A stretch of 64,000 bases of DNA from Azospirillaceae bacterium (GTDB lineage Bacteria > Pseudomonadota > Alphaproteobacteria > Azospirillales > Azospirillaceae), in contig JAPWJW010000002.1 of NCBI GenBank assembly GCA_028283825.1, positions 310,001 through 374,000 on the forward strand, written 5' to 3'. The stretch's first letter is position 1; each line of letters begins with the position of its first letter. Of the stretch, positions 52,729 through 61,587 are shown in pieces. A program made the translations under genes and the position numbers. The notes beneath the pieces were generated by a model that saw only the letters and a list, made by a program, of their open reading frames with translations, had not been told where the DNA came from and did no database searches.

Positions 52729-53594
52729 CAGAACAGGAAGGCCTTCAGCACGACCCACAGCAGGTGCGGCTTGGACAGGCGGACCTTGGGCCGGGGCCCG
52801 GCCCAGCCGCGCACCAGCAGGCGGTCCAGGTAGATCTTGTAAACGTCGCGCATCAGCCGGGGCGCGCGCGCGGCCCGGCGCGGGGCCGCCGCCAGCAGGC
52901 GGCCGGCCTCGGCGAAATGCTCGGCCGCGCGCACGGCCAGCGCCCGGCAGGCGCCATCCACGCGCGGATCGGCCGCCACGGTGGCGGGGTCGGTGGCGGT
53001 GATGCCCTGGGCGCGCAGCAGTTCCGACGGCAGGTACAGGCGGTTGATGGCCACGTCCTCATCCACGTCGCGCAGCACGTTGGTCAGTTGCAGGGCGCGG
53101 CCCAGATGGTGGGACAGGGCGATGCCGCTGTCCTCCGGCATGCCGAACACGCGCACCGACAGGCGGCCCACGGCGCTGGCCACCCGGTCGCAGTACAGGT
53201 CCAGGGTCGCCATGTCCGGCGCCTGGATGTCGGCGTCCAAATCCATCTGCATGCCGTCGATGACGGCGATGAAGTCGTCGTAGCGCAGGCCGAAACGCTG
53301 GGTGGCGGCCTGCAACGCCGCCAGTTCGGCGGGGCCCTTGCCGGCGCAGAGGGCGGCGATGTCGCGGCGCCACTTGTCCAGCGCCTCGCGCCGGGCCGTC
53401 TTGCTGGCGGCGATGGTGGGGTCGTCGCCGTCGGCGATGTCGTCCACCGCCCGGCAGAAGGCGTAGATGTGGAACATGGCGTCGCGCTCGGCCGGCGGCA
53501 GCACGCGCATGGCGGTGTAGAACGAACTGCCGCTGGCGGACCTGGCGGCGGTTTCGTTCTGGGTGTTCGCGGGCATGTCGGCGGCCGCGGTCAT
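52728..53594 (-). CDS. hpnD: Presqualene diphosphate synthase HpnD
   Basis: 288 aa. Trans-isoprenyl synthase of the squalene/phytoene family. First Asp motif FCRAVDDIADGD, second LTNVLRDVDEDVAINRLYLP, and SFYTAMRVLPPAERDAM. It joins two farnesyl diphosphates into presqualene diphosphate. Start overlaps hpnC stop and stop overlaps hpnE start, each by ATGA. Confidence 0.94.
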   Translation of the reverse strand: MTAAADMPANTQNETAARSASGSSFYTAMRVLPPAERDAMFHIYAFCRAVDDIADGDDPTIAASKTARREALDKWRRDIAALCAGKGPAELAALQAATQRFGLRYDDFIAVIDGMQMDLDADIQAPDMATLDLYCDRVASAVGRLSVRVFGMPEDSGIALSHHLGRALQLTNVLRDVDEDVAINRLYLPSELLRAQGITATDPATVAADPRVDGACRALAVRAAEHFAEAGRLLAAAPRRAARAPRLMRDVYKIYLDRLLVRGWAGPRPKVRLSKPHLLWVVLKAFLF

Positions 53595-54469
53595 GGCTTC
53601 TTCCCGGCGGCCACGGCGGTGGCGCCATTGCCCGTCAGGCGCCGCCACAGCGTGGACAGCGTGGCGCGCGCGGCGATGCACAGCGTCGCCGCCTTGCCCA
53701 GGTGCACGTTCTGGGACAGCGGGTCGCGGGTCAGCAGCACCTGCACCAGGCGGCGGGCCAGGCGCTGGATGATGGCGACCTCGATCGCCAGGCGCAGATC
53801 CTTCACCTGGGCCGCCAGCGGCTCCGCCTGGTCCAGCAGGGCGTCGGTGCGTTTGGCCAGGTGGCGGATGATGTCCAGCAGGGCCGGCGGCGAGACCGGT
53901 TCCAGCAGCGCATCCGGCGTCAAATCTTCCGCGATCAGCATGGGCAGGGGGATGTAGACGCGGTCCAGCGCCCGCTTGTCCTTGCCGCAATCCTGCAGGT
54001 GGTTGATGACCTGCAGGGCGGCGCACAGGGCGTCGGACGCCGCCCAGGTGTCGCGGCTCTCCCCGTGCACGTCCAGGACGTAGCGCCCCACCGGCATGGC
54101 GGAATAGCGGCAATAGTCGATCAGGTCGTCCCAGTCGGTGTAGCGCAGTTGGGTGACGTCGCGGCGGAAGGCGGTCAGCAGATCCTGGGCATGCTGGTCG
54201 GGCAGCTTGTATTCGGCCAGCACCTCGCGCAGGGCCACGGCCTCCGGCTCGTTCTGGCGGTCGCCGCGCAGGCTGGCGCCCATGGCGTCCAGCAGCTTCA
54301 GCTTCATGTCCGGCGCCAGGATGGGGCTGTCCGACACGTCGTCGGCCACGCGGGCGAAGGCGTAATAGGCCATCACCGGCGCCCGCGCATCCGGACGGAT
54401 GATCAGCGAGGCGACGGGGAAGTTCTCGTCCTTGTGGCCCTTGCCGGTGCGGTGGTTGGCTGCCGTCAT
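53591..54469 (-). CDS. hpnC: Hydroxysqualene synthase HpnC
   Basis: 292 aa. Squalene/phytoene synthase fold: ENFPVASLIIRPDARAPVMA, first Asp motif FARVADDVSD, second region QVINHLQDCGKDKRALDRVY. It converts presqualene diphosphate to hydroxysqualene. A paralogue of HpnD, next to it. ATGA overlap with hpnB upstream and with hpnD downstream. Confidence 0.93.
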   Translation of the reverse strand: MTAANHRTGKGHKDENFPVASLIIRPDARAPVMAYYAFARVADDVSDSPILAPDMKLKLLDAMGASLRGDRQNEPEAVALREVLAEYKLPDQHAQDLLTAFRRDVTQLRYTDWDDLIDYCRYSAMPVGRYVLDVHGESRDTWAASDALCAALQVINHLQDCGKDKRALDRVYIPLPMLIAEDLTPDALLEPVSPPALLDIIRHLAKRTDALLDQAEPLAAQVKDLRLAIEVAIIQRLARRLVQVLLTRDPLSQNVHLGKAATLCIAARATLSTLWRRLTGNGATAVAAGKKP

Positions 54470-55717
54470 GGCGTGGTGGTTCCGTTCTGGTCCGTGGTCG
54501 GCTGGACCGGATGCACATGCTGGGCCTGGGCGCGCCCCTTCCACATGCCGCCGCGGCCCATCCAATGCTGGACCGCGCTGTCCACCGTCCACACGGTATA
54601 GACGATACCGATCAGCGGCAAGGTGACGGCCCGCATAGGCGACAGGCGATAGAACGCCTGTATGGGCGCGAAGCTGGCCAGCATGAGGCCGATGGCGAGC
54701 GCGCCGAACACCCCCGCCGCCTCGCGGTTGAACAGGGCCAGCAGCACCGGCGCCACATAGGTCAGCAGCATGCCCAGCACCGTGCCGGCCAGCAGGATGG
54801 GGGAGTAGTTCAACTGCGCGTAGGCGCTGCGGATCACCATGCGGCGGATGTCGTCCACCTTGTCATAGGCGCGCAGGCTGACGGCGCGGTCGCTGAGGCC
54901 CAACCAGATGGAACCTTGCGTCTTCATGCGGCGGCCCAGGGCGCAATCGTCGATCAGGGCGTCGCGGATGCTGTCGATGCCGCCGGCCCGCGCCAGCGCC
55001 TGGCGGTCCACCAGCATGCAGCCGCCGGCAGCTGCGGGCCACGGTGGACCCGCTGTCGTTGACCCGGCCGAAGGGGTACAGCATCTGGAAGAAATAGATG
55101 AAGGCGGGGATGAACAGCTTTTCCGCCCAGCTGTCGCAGCGCAGCTTGGCCATCAGGCTGACCAGCACGCGGTTTTCCGTCTGCGCCCGGGTCGCCAGGC
55201 GGGTCAGCGTGTCGGGGGCGTAGGCGATGTCGGCGTCGGTCAGCCACAGGTAATCGGGCGGAAAATCGCCGGCCTGGGCATGGGCGATGCCCTGGCGCAC
55301 GGCCCACATCTTGCCGGTCCAGCCCGGCGCCAGCTCCGCCCCCGTCAGCACGGTCAGGGTGGCGGTGGAGCCCGAGGTCTCCGCCGCGTGACGGGCGATG
55401 TCGGCCGTGCCGTCGTCGCTGCCGTCATCCACCAGCACGATGTTCAGGGCGCCGGGATAATCCTGCGCGCCCAGGGAGGTGATCACCCGCGCAATGCCGT
55501 CGGCCTCATTGCGGGCGGGAATGACGGCGGTGACGGATGGCCAGCCGCCGTCCAGCCCGCCGTGGCTGAAGCCGCTGGGCAGCACCTCGCCCGGCTTGGC
55601 CACCGGCACGACGGCCATGTCGTCCCGCTCCAGCCCCAGCCAGAACAGGCCGCGGGCGAAGACCAGGACCACCCACACCGCCAAGGCGATGGCACCGATG
55701 AGGAAAAGCACGCTCAT
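54466..55717 (-). pseudogene. hpnB: Hopanoid glycosyltransferase HpnB with a +1 frameshift
   Basis: Family-2 glycosyltransferase, about 416 aa when restored: N-terminal membrane helix, VTAVIPARNEADGI, VDDGSDDGTADIA, LWLTDADIAYAPDTL, then after the break GGCMLVDRQAL, DALIDDCALGRRMK and C-terminal membrane helices. The shift is at the run 55036-55038 (GGG on +, CCC on the coding strand). Removing one base joins NDSGSTVA to AAGGCMLVDR, standard in HpnB. Both halves are otherwise intact and the overlaps with hpnA and hpnC (ATGA) remain. Function of HpnB in hopanoid decoration is not settled. Confidence 0.9.
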
Positions 55718-56715
55718 GCAAGGTACCCCGCGGTCTTGAACCAGGTGAGGGCGTCGGCCAGGGCCTGGCCGTAGGGGCGGGCGGTGTAGCCCAGCTCGGC
55801 CGCCGCCTTGGCCGAGGAGAAGAACATGCGGTACTTGGACATGCGCAGGCCGTCCACCGTCACGAAGGGCTCGCGCTTGGTGATCTTGGCCACGGCCTCG
55901 GCGCCGACGGCGATGGGGTAGATCAGGCCGCGCGGGATGCTGACGGTGGGGGCTTTGCGCCCCACCAGGCCGGCGATGTCGGCCAGCATCTGCTGCAGCG
56001 ACACGTCCTGCCCGCCCAGGATGTAGCGTTCGCCCAACCGGCCCTTCTCAAAGGCCAGCATGTGGCCCTCCGCCACGTCATCGACATGCACCAGGTTCAG
56101 GCCGGTGTCGACGAAGGCCGGCATCTTGCCGGTGGCAGCCTCGACAATGATGCGGCCGGTGGGGGTGGGGCGCAGGTCGCGCGGGCCGATGGGGGTGGAC
56201 GGGTTGACGATGACGGCCGGCAGCCCATCCTTGGCCACCATGTCCAGCACCGCCTGTTCCGCCAGGATCTTGCTGCGCTTATAGGCGCCGATGGCCGCCT
56301 CCGGCGCCATCACCGCGCGTTCGTCCACCGCGACGCCGTCGGTGCGCGGTGCCAGCACGGCGACGCTGCTGGTGTAGACCACGCGCTTCAGGCGGCGCTC
56401 CAGCGCCAGTTCCATGATGGCGCGGGTGCCGCGCAGATTGTTCTGGACGATCTCTTCCGGGTTGGGCGCCCACAGGCGATAGTCGGCCGCAACGTGCAGC
56501 AGGGCGTCGGCGCCCTCCATGCCGCGCGCCAGGCTGTCGCGGTCGCCCAAATCGCCCTCGACCACGCGCACGTCCAGGCCGGCCAGGTTGGTGGGCGGTG
56601 TGGCCGGGCGCTTCAGCACGGTGACGTCGTGGCCGCGCGCCAAGGCCGCACGGGCCACGGCCGCGCCGACGAAGCCCGTCGCCCCGGTGATGAACAATCG
56701 CTGCTTATCGGCCAT
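55714..56715 (-). CDS. hpnA: NAD-dependent epimerase/dehydratase-type HpnA
   Basis: 333 aa from ATG 56715. Extended SDR: FITGATGFVGAAVAR near the start, DLGDRDSLARGMEGADALLH, VYTSSVAVLA, catalytic YKRSKILAE, and NPSTPIGPRDLRPTPTG. HpnA is usually the first gene of hopanoid operons, with an unproven role in side-chain sugar modification. The stop overlaps the hpnB start. The upstream gap contains repeat copy 7. Confidence 0.93.
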   Translation of the reverse strand: MADKQRLFITGATGFVGAAVARAALARGHDVTVLKRPATPPTNLAGLDVRVVEGDLGDRDSLARGMEGADALLHVAADYRLWAPNPEEIVQNNLRGTRAIMELALERRLKRVVYTSSVAVLAPRTDGVAVDERAVMAPEAAIGAYKRSKILAEQAVLDMVAKDGLPAVIVNPSTPIGPRDLRPTPTGRIIVEAATGKMPAFVDTGLNLVHVDDVAEGHMLAFEKGRLGERYILGGQDVSLQQMLADIAGLVGRKAPTVSIPRGLIYPIAVGAEAVAKITKREPFVTVDGLRMSKYRMFFSSAKAAAELGYTARPYGQALADALTWFKTAGYLA

Positions 56716-56863
56716 CGGCCCCAAGATCCCCAATCCGTCAGACGGCGGGACCATATCACTTCCAGGATAGGGAGTGGAAAGGGTTGGCGGGTGCCGGTCG
56801 GCGGATGGCTGGCCTGCTGTGGCCGGTATGCGACACTGTTGTCGGTGCCGTAATGCCGTTCTT

Positions 56864-56941
56864 CGGCCGGCGACCGCCGGCCCGGACCGGCCAGGTCCGT
56901 GAGCCAAGCCAGCGGATGCTGGCGCCCGGCGCCTGAGGGGG
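56864..56941 (+). repeat. Dispersed multi-hairpin repeat, copy 7 (short form)
   Basis: Hairpin b GGCCGGCG/CGCCGGCC, compact hairpin c CGGACC/GGTCCG, linker GAGCCAAG, hairpin d GCCAGC/GCTGGC, terminal TGAGGGG. Hairpin a is missing. Arms differ from all other copies but pair perfectly. Confidence 0.75.
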
Positions 56942-56966
56942 CATTTGATCGATCAAGATCAAATGC
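56941..56966 (-). terminator. Hairpin after the DprE2-like gene
   Basis: Perfect 10-bp inverted repeat GCATTTGATC/GATCAAATGC with a 6-nt loop, 15 nt past the stop, leading into repeat copy 7. Same layout as the hairpin after mlaA (26017). Confidence 0.55.
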
Positions 56967-56981
56967 CGCGCGTATGAATCC

Positions 56982-57728
56982 TCAGATCCGCGTGCGCTTG
57001 AACACCGCCTCCGGCAGCAGGCGGATGATGGTCATGACCAGCAGCCAGACGGGACGCACGTAGACCACGTCCCGGCCTTTCGCCTGGGCGCGCAGGATGG
57101 CGTCCGCCACCTCCGCCGGCTGGGCGGTCAGGGGCTTGGGCAGGGGCATGCCGGCGGTCATGCGGGTATCGACGAAGCCGGGCTTCACCGTGATGACGTG
57201 CACGCCCGTTCCCTGCAGCCGCTGGCGCAGGCCGGACAGGAAGGCGGTGAAGCCGGCTTTGGCGGACCCGTAGACATAGTTGGTGGCCCGGCCCCGGTCG
57301 CCGGCCACGGAACTGACGCCGATCAGGATGCCGGATCCGCGCTTTTCCATGCGCTGGGCCAGTTCGCCCAGGATGGCGGCGGGGCCGTTGTAGTTGCTGC
57401 GCATCACCAGGTCGGCGGTCAGCGGGTCGGTGGCCGACGCCGCCTGGTCGCCCAGCAGGCCCACCATGCTGACGGCCACGTCGGGCAAGTCACCCAGCCC
57501 GTCCAGGAAGGCGCCGGCGCCGGCGATGTCCAGCACGTCGAAATCCACCAGCCGCACCTCCGCCTGGCTGCGCAGGCGCAAATCGGCGGCGTCCGTCTCC
57601 AGCCGCCGGGCGTCGCGGGCCGCCAGGATCAGCCGGGCGCCGCCCCGGGCATAGGCGCGGGCCAGGGCCAGGCCGATGTCGCTGGCGGCGCCGAGGATAA
57701 GGACAGTCTGGGATGATGCGGCGGTCAT
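56982..57728 (-). CDS. DprE2-like short-chain dehydrogenase
   Basis: 248 aa. SDR with LILGAASDIGLALARAYARGG, catalytic Ser in GVSSVAGDRG and YxxxK in YVYGSAKAGF, and a C-terminal hydrophobic stretch (VWLLVMTIIRLLPEAVF). AGDRGRASNYVYGSAKAGF-like sequence and pairing with the flavoprotein next door match the keto-reductase half of the decaprenylphosphoryl-ribose epimerase of mycobacteria. It would reduce the 2'-keto sugar to the arabino form. ATGA overlap with the oxidase gene. Confidence 0.85.
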   Translation of the reverse strand: MTAASSQTVLILGAASDIGLALARAYARGGARLILAARDARRLETDAADLRLRSQAEVRLVDFDVLDIAGAGAFLDGLGDLPDVAVSMVGLLGDQAASATDPLTADLVMRSNYNGPAAILGELAQRMEKRGSGILIGVSSVAGDRGRATNYVYGSAKAGFTAFLSGLRQRLQGTGVHVITVKPGFVDTRMTAGMPLPKPLTAQPAEVADAILRAQAKGRDVVYVRPVWLLVMTIIRLLPEAVFKRTRI

Positions 57729-59068
57729 AGGCCTAGCCGTTCCGATTGCAGGGAGGAGAATTTGCCCGTGGGGTCGACCCGGGCGCGAATGGACTGGAAC
57801 TCACCCAGGTGGGGATACCCTTGGCGGACCAAGGTGGCGCCGCAGCGGCTGTCCTTGGCCAGGTAGGGCCGGCCGCCATGGTCGGCGGTGATGGCGTCCA
57901 GTTCCAGCATCAGGCCCAGCGTGCCGGTGTCGGCGGGGAAGTCCAGCGCCAGGGTGTAGCCTTCCATGGGGAAGGACAGCAGGCCGTCCTGTTTCCCCAG
58001 CAGCTTCAGCACCGCCAGGAAAGAGGCGCGGCCCGACCGCGCCACCCGGTCCAGCAGCAGGCGCAGGCCCGCCGCCGCCGTGGCCTTGGGCAGCACGCAC
58101 TGGAATTGCAGGAAACCCGGCCGGCCATAGATGCGGTTCCATTCCAGGATGGCGTCCAGCGGGTAGAAATAGCTGTCGTAGTCGATCAGGGAACCGCCCG
58201 CTTGGGCACGGCGGTAATACAGGGCGTTGAAGGCCCGCACGCTCCACCGGTTCAGGGCGAAGGCGGGGAAGTCGATGGGCACCCGCCGCGTCGCCTTGGG
58301 GGGCAGGACCAGCGGCTGGCCGTTTCCCGCCGGCAATTCGTCGGCCCGCGCATGTTCCCCCAGGTACAGCAGCGACCGGCCCAGATCCGGCCCCCGCGCC
58401 AGGCAGTCGATCCAGGCGACGGAATAGGTCCAGGCCTGGTTGGCCTCGAACATCGCCATCACCGTTTCCAGGTTGGCGGCGTGGTGGGTTTCCTGGCGGA
58501 TGTAGGCCGTCTCGATCCGCATCAGGCGGAAGGATGCGCTGACGATCACGCCGGTCAGGCCCATGCCGCCGCAGGTGGCGGCGAACAGGTCGGCGTTCTC
58601 CTGCGGCGAACAGCGCACCACCCGGCCGTCGGCCAGCGCCAGGGTCAGGCTTTCCACATGGTTGCCGAACGAACCGGCGCCGTGGTGGTTCTTGCCGTGC
58701 ACGTTGGACGCGATGGCGCCGCCCACGGTGACGAACTTGGTGCCGGGCGTCACCGGCACGAACCAGCCGCGCGGCACGAACACGTCCAGGATATCGGCCA
58801 GCATCACGCCGGCCTCGCAGGTCAGCACGCCGCTGTCGGCGTCGAACGCCATCAGGCGGTCGCTGGGCAGCAGCGACAGGGTGGCCCGGCTGCCCATGGC
58901 GGGGTCGCCGTAGGACCGGCCGTTGCCGCGCGCGATCAGCGACCGTTCCTGCGCGATGGCGGCCCGCATCTCGGCCTCCCCCCGCGCGCGCAGCACACGG
59001 GCGTCGCGCAGGCGGGGGAAATTGCCCCAGCCGCTCAGGCTTGCCTGTGTCTGTTCGGTCAGGGCCAT
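57725..59068 (-). CDS. DprE1-like FAD-dependent oxidase
   Basis: 447 aa. FAD-binding type 4 (vanillyl-alcohol-oxidase fold): IARGNGRSYGDPAM, VTPGTKFVTVGGAIASNVHGKNHH, FGNHVESL, CGGMGLTGVI, and YSVAWIDCLA. The Cys in DCLARG corresponds in position to the region of the active-site Cys of DprE1, but exact alignment was not possible. Predicted to oxidise the 2'-hydroxyl of a polyprenyl-phosphoryl ribose. One nucleotide separates it from the prenyltransferase stop upstream, and it overlaps the SDR downstream. Confidence 0.87.
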   Translation of the reverse strand: MALTEQTQASLSGWGNFPRLRDARVLRARGEAEMRAAIAQERSLIARGNGRSYGDPAMGSRATLSLLPSDRLMAFDADSGVLTCEAGVMLADILDVFVPRGWFVPVTPGTKFVTVGGAIASNVHGKNHHGAGSFGNHVESLTLALADGRVVRCSPQENADLFAATCGGMGLTGVIVSASFRLMRIETAYIRQETHHAANLETVMAMFEANQAWTYSVAWIDCLARGPDLGRSLLYLGEHARADELPAGNGQPLVLPPKATRRVPIDFPAFALNRWSVRAFNALYYRRAQAGGSLIDYDSYFYPLDAILEWNRIYGRPGFLQFQCVLPKATAAAGLRLLLDRVARSGRASFLAVLKLLGKQDGLLSFPMEGYTLALDFPADTGTLGLMLELDAITADHGGRPYLAKDSRCGATLVRQGYPHLGEFQSIRARVDPTGKFSSLQSERLGL

Positions 59069-59069
59069 A

Positions 59070-60509
59070 TCAGATGCTGGTCAGCATGATCAGGCCGATC
59101 AGCCCGGCGCAGATCCAGGAGACGCGGTCCTTGGCGGCGAACAGCACGGGGTCGTCGTGCATTTCCCCCCGATGGGTTTTGATCAGGATGCGGCCGATCC
59201 AGTACAGCAGCACCACCGGTGTGCCCCACAGCACCTCGGGCCGGCTGTACAGCTGCGCCACCGTGTCGCTGGTGAGGTAGAGGAAGAAAGTCAGCACGGC
59301 GACGGTGCCGTTGGAGGCCGCCATCATTTCCAGGATGGGCAGGTCGTCCAGGCGGTAGGCGTAGCGCGGCGGGGCTGCGGCACCGCGCAGGACGCGCGCC
59401 CGCAGTTCCGAGCAGCGCTTGACCAGCGCCAGGCTGAGGAACAGGAAGACGGAGAAGGTCAGCAGCCAGGACGACAGCGGCACGTCCGTCGCGGCGGCGC
59501 CGGCCACCAGGCGGCTGCCATACAGGCAGGCCAGGGTGATGACGTCCAGGGTCGGCTGTCGTTTCACGCCCAGGGAATAGGCCATGGTCACGGCGTAATA
59601 ACCGGCCAGGACCAGCAGGAAATGCCAGGGCAGGAACAGGGCGATGACGCCGGCCCCCACCAGCGTCAGGGGCAGCAGGAACAGGCCGTGCAGGATGTCC
59701 ACCTGCCCCGCCGCGAACGGCCGCCAGCGCTTGGTCGGATGCTCCCGGTCGCTTTTCAGGTCCAGCAGGTCGTTCAGGATGTAGACGCTGGAGGCGCACA
59801 GGCTGAAGCTGAGGAAGGCGGCGGCGCAGGCGGCCAAGGTGGCGAAACTGAAATGGTGGGCGGTGAAGGCCGGCACGAAGATCAGCAGGTTCTTCAGCCA
59901 TTGATGCACGCGCAGCACGCGGCGGTATTCCGCCAGGCCGGTGTTTTTCCGCGTGATCACCTGGGCGTCGGGATGGCGCGCCTTGACGGTGCGCAGCAGG
60001 CCGGCGGCGGCGTCCACCACCACCACGCCGCGCGCGTCCTTCCACACGGCCAAATCCACCGCCGCGTTGCCGGCATAGTCGAATCCGCCCTGGCCGAACG
60101 CCGCGCACAGCGCGGCCGACTTGGCGGCACCGGCCAGGTTGTTTTCCGGCGTTGAGGCGAAGATACCGTCGAACAGGCCGACGCGGTCGGCGATGGCCTG
60201 GACGTGGGCGTGGGTGGAGGCGGAGGCCAGGTAGATGCGGCGGCCCTTGGCCTTTTCCTCATGCAGCCAGGACACCAGTTCCTCATTCAGGGGCAGGGTG
60301 TGGAAATCCAGAAGGGCGCGCTTGGCCACCGCCGCCTTGAAGCGGGCCTTGTCGCCCAGGTGGCGCAAGGCCGCCAGCGCATCCAACGGCGACGTGGTCA
60401 GCAGGGCGAAGAAGGATTCCACCAGCAGGTCGGTCCGGATCAGCGTGCCATCCAAATCCACGACCAGCGGCACGTCCTCGCCCGCATCCTGCTTCTGATT
60501 GTCGATCAT
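59070..60509 (-). CDS. HAD-UbiA fusion prenyltransferase
   Basis: 479 aa from ATG 60509. An N-terminal HAD phosphatase-like domain (about 1-200) with VVDLDGTLIRTD, LASASTH and a late Asp motif, then a UbiA prenyltransferase (about 215-479, about nine helices) with NDLLDLKSDREHPTKRWRP and the second Asp motif region YSLGVKRQPTLDVITLA. Similar fusions are known in bacteria that put D-arabinose on lipids or Nod factors (NoeC-type), where UbiA makes polyprenyl-phosphoryl 5-phosphoribose and the HAD part can remove the 5-phosphate. First gene of the three-gene operon. Confidence 0.87.
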   Translation of the reverse strand: MIDNQKQDAGEDVPLVVDLDGTLIRTDLLVESFFALLTTSPLDALAALRHLGDKARFKAAVAKRALLDFHTLPLNEELVSWLHEEKAKGRRIYLASASTHAHVQAIADRVGLFDGIFASTPENNLAGAAKSAALCAAFGQGGFDYAGNAAVDLAVWKDARGVVVVDAAAGLLRTVKARHPDAQVITRKNTGLAEYRRVLRVHQWLKNLLIFVPAFTAHHFSFATLAACAAAFLSFSLCASSVYILNDLLDLKSDREHPTKRWRPFAAGQVDILHGLFLLPLTLVGAGVIALFLPWHFLLVLAGYYAVTMAYSLGVKRQPTLDVITLACLYGSRLVAGAAATDVPLSSWLLTFSVFLFLSLALVKRCSELRARVLRGAAAPPRYAYRLDDLPILEMMAASNGTVAVLTFFLYLTSDTVAQLYSRPEVLWGTPVVLLYWIGRILIKTHRGEMHDDPVLFAAKDRVSWICAGLIGLIMLTSI

Positions 60510-60651
60510 GCCCACCCGAGGCCCCCGCCCCAACCCATTGTAAAATCCAGTCCCATCCGACCTCTACCAGGAGAGGGGCGGGTGCCGGCGGAGTATATTT
60601 CGTTCCGCCACCGGAAAATATCCCATTCGCACGGGAAGCTGTACGGGTGTC

Positions 60652-61269
60652 TTACAGGGAAGCTTGGCCGCACAAGGGCCGGGGCAGGGCGCCCTCAAGC
60701 AGCTGGGTGATGTGCCGGTCCATCCAGCCGGGCTCATCCAGCGTGGCGAAGCGGATCAGCAGGCGGGCGTACAGGGCGCCGTACAGCGCCTCCACCAGCG
60801 TCTCCACGTCCAGGTCGGTGCGGAACTCGCCGTTCTTCTTGCCGCGTTCAAGGATGTCGCGCAGGCGCTGGCGGCGGGGTTCCACCACCTTCTCATGATA
60901 GACCTTCAGGGTGGCGGGGTCGTTCTGCCCGGCCAGCACGATGCTGGCCACCACCCGGCCGGTGGCGCCGGCGAAATTGCGGGCGATGCCGTCCAGCACC
61001 GCGCGCAGATCGGCCACGGCGGACGCTGTGTGGGGGAAGGGCACCGTCAGCTCGGCATAGGCCAGCAGGGCTTCCATCGCCAGGGCGCCCTTGCCCGGCC
61101 ACCAGCGGTAGATCGTGGTCTTGGCGGTGCCGGACCGCGCCGCCACGCCCTCGATGGTGAACTTTTCCAGGCCGTTTTCTTCCAGCAGCAGAAACGCCGC
61201 CTCCAGGATGGCGTCGCGCGCCTGATCCGATCGGGGACGTCCGGGTCCCCGCATGGCTTTGTCCGTCAC
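60652..61269 (-). CDS. TetR/AcrR-family regulator
   Basis: 205 aa from GTG 61269, supported by AAGGAG 6-7 nt upstream; a longer frame to 61305 lacks such a site. Helix-turn-helix in FTIEGVAARSGTAKTTIYRWW, preceded by RGPGRPRSDQARDAIL. The C-terminal helical ligand domain is of the TetR_C type. A perfect palindrome 77 nt upstream is a probable operator, suggesting autorepression. No efflux or enzyme gene is divergently adjacent, so its target is unclear. Confidence 0.92.
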   Translation of the reverse strand: MTDKAMRGPGRPRSDQARDAILEAAFLLLEENGLEKFTIEGVAARSGTAKTTIYRWWPGKGALAMEALLAYAELTVPFPHTASAVADLRAVLDGIARNFAGATGRVVASIVLAGQNDPATLKVYHEKVVEPRRQRLRDILERGKKNGEFRTDLDVETLVEALYGALYARLLIRFATLDEPGWMDRHITQLLEGALPRPLCGQASL

Positions 61270-61345
61270 CCTGTCTCCTTTTCCCCTGAAGGCGCCAGCA
61301 TCCAATGCGCGGGCCGGCCGTTCGCGACGTCCTCCCCAAAGGACA

Positions 61346-61365
61346 GAAACGCTACACAGCGTTTC
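61346..61365. promoter_or_regulatory. Probable TetR operator
   Basis: Palindrome GAAACGCT-ACAC-AGCGTTTC, 8 of 8 pairs, 77 nt upstream of the TetR start. Size and symmetry suit TetR-family dimers. Confidence 0.65.
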
Positions 61366-61539
61366 GATTGTCGCAGTGCTCCCACCCGCTGGATGACACT
61401 ATCCTACACTTACGAAACGGACCATAGCGAAATATCCCCCGCGACGGCCCATTCGGCATAGGGAAACTGTAGCCGCGCCAGGCGCCGCGCAGAAGCCCGA
61501 TTACCGGCGGCATCCTCCCCCGCACCCTGCCGTCGGTTC

Positions 61540-61573
61540 ACGGCCCGGTTCCCCACGGCGGGAACCGGGCCGT
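61540..61573. terminator. Strong G/C hairpin without T-run
   Basis: 14-bp arms ACGGCCCGGTTCCC/GGGAACCGGGCCGT with a 6-nt loop, 15 nt from repeat copy 8. It may end transcripts of the minus-strand chemoreceptor that pass through the repeat. Confidence 0.5.
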
Positions 61574-61587
61574 ACTTATGCCTGTCG

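Noticed and set aside
52728-54518. A single 596-aa protein covering hpnC and hpnD
   Set aside because: Only its last 288 residues are HpnD; the first part is out-of-frame text opposite the real hpnC frame.
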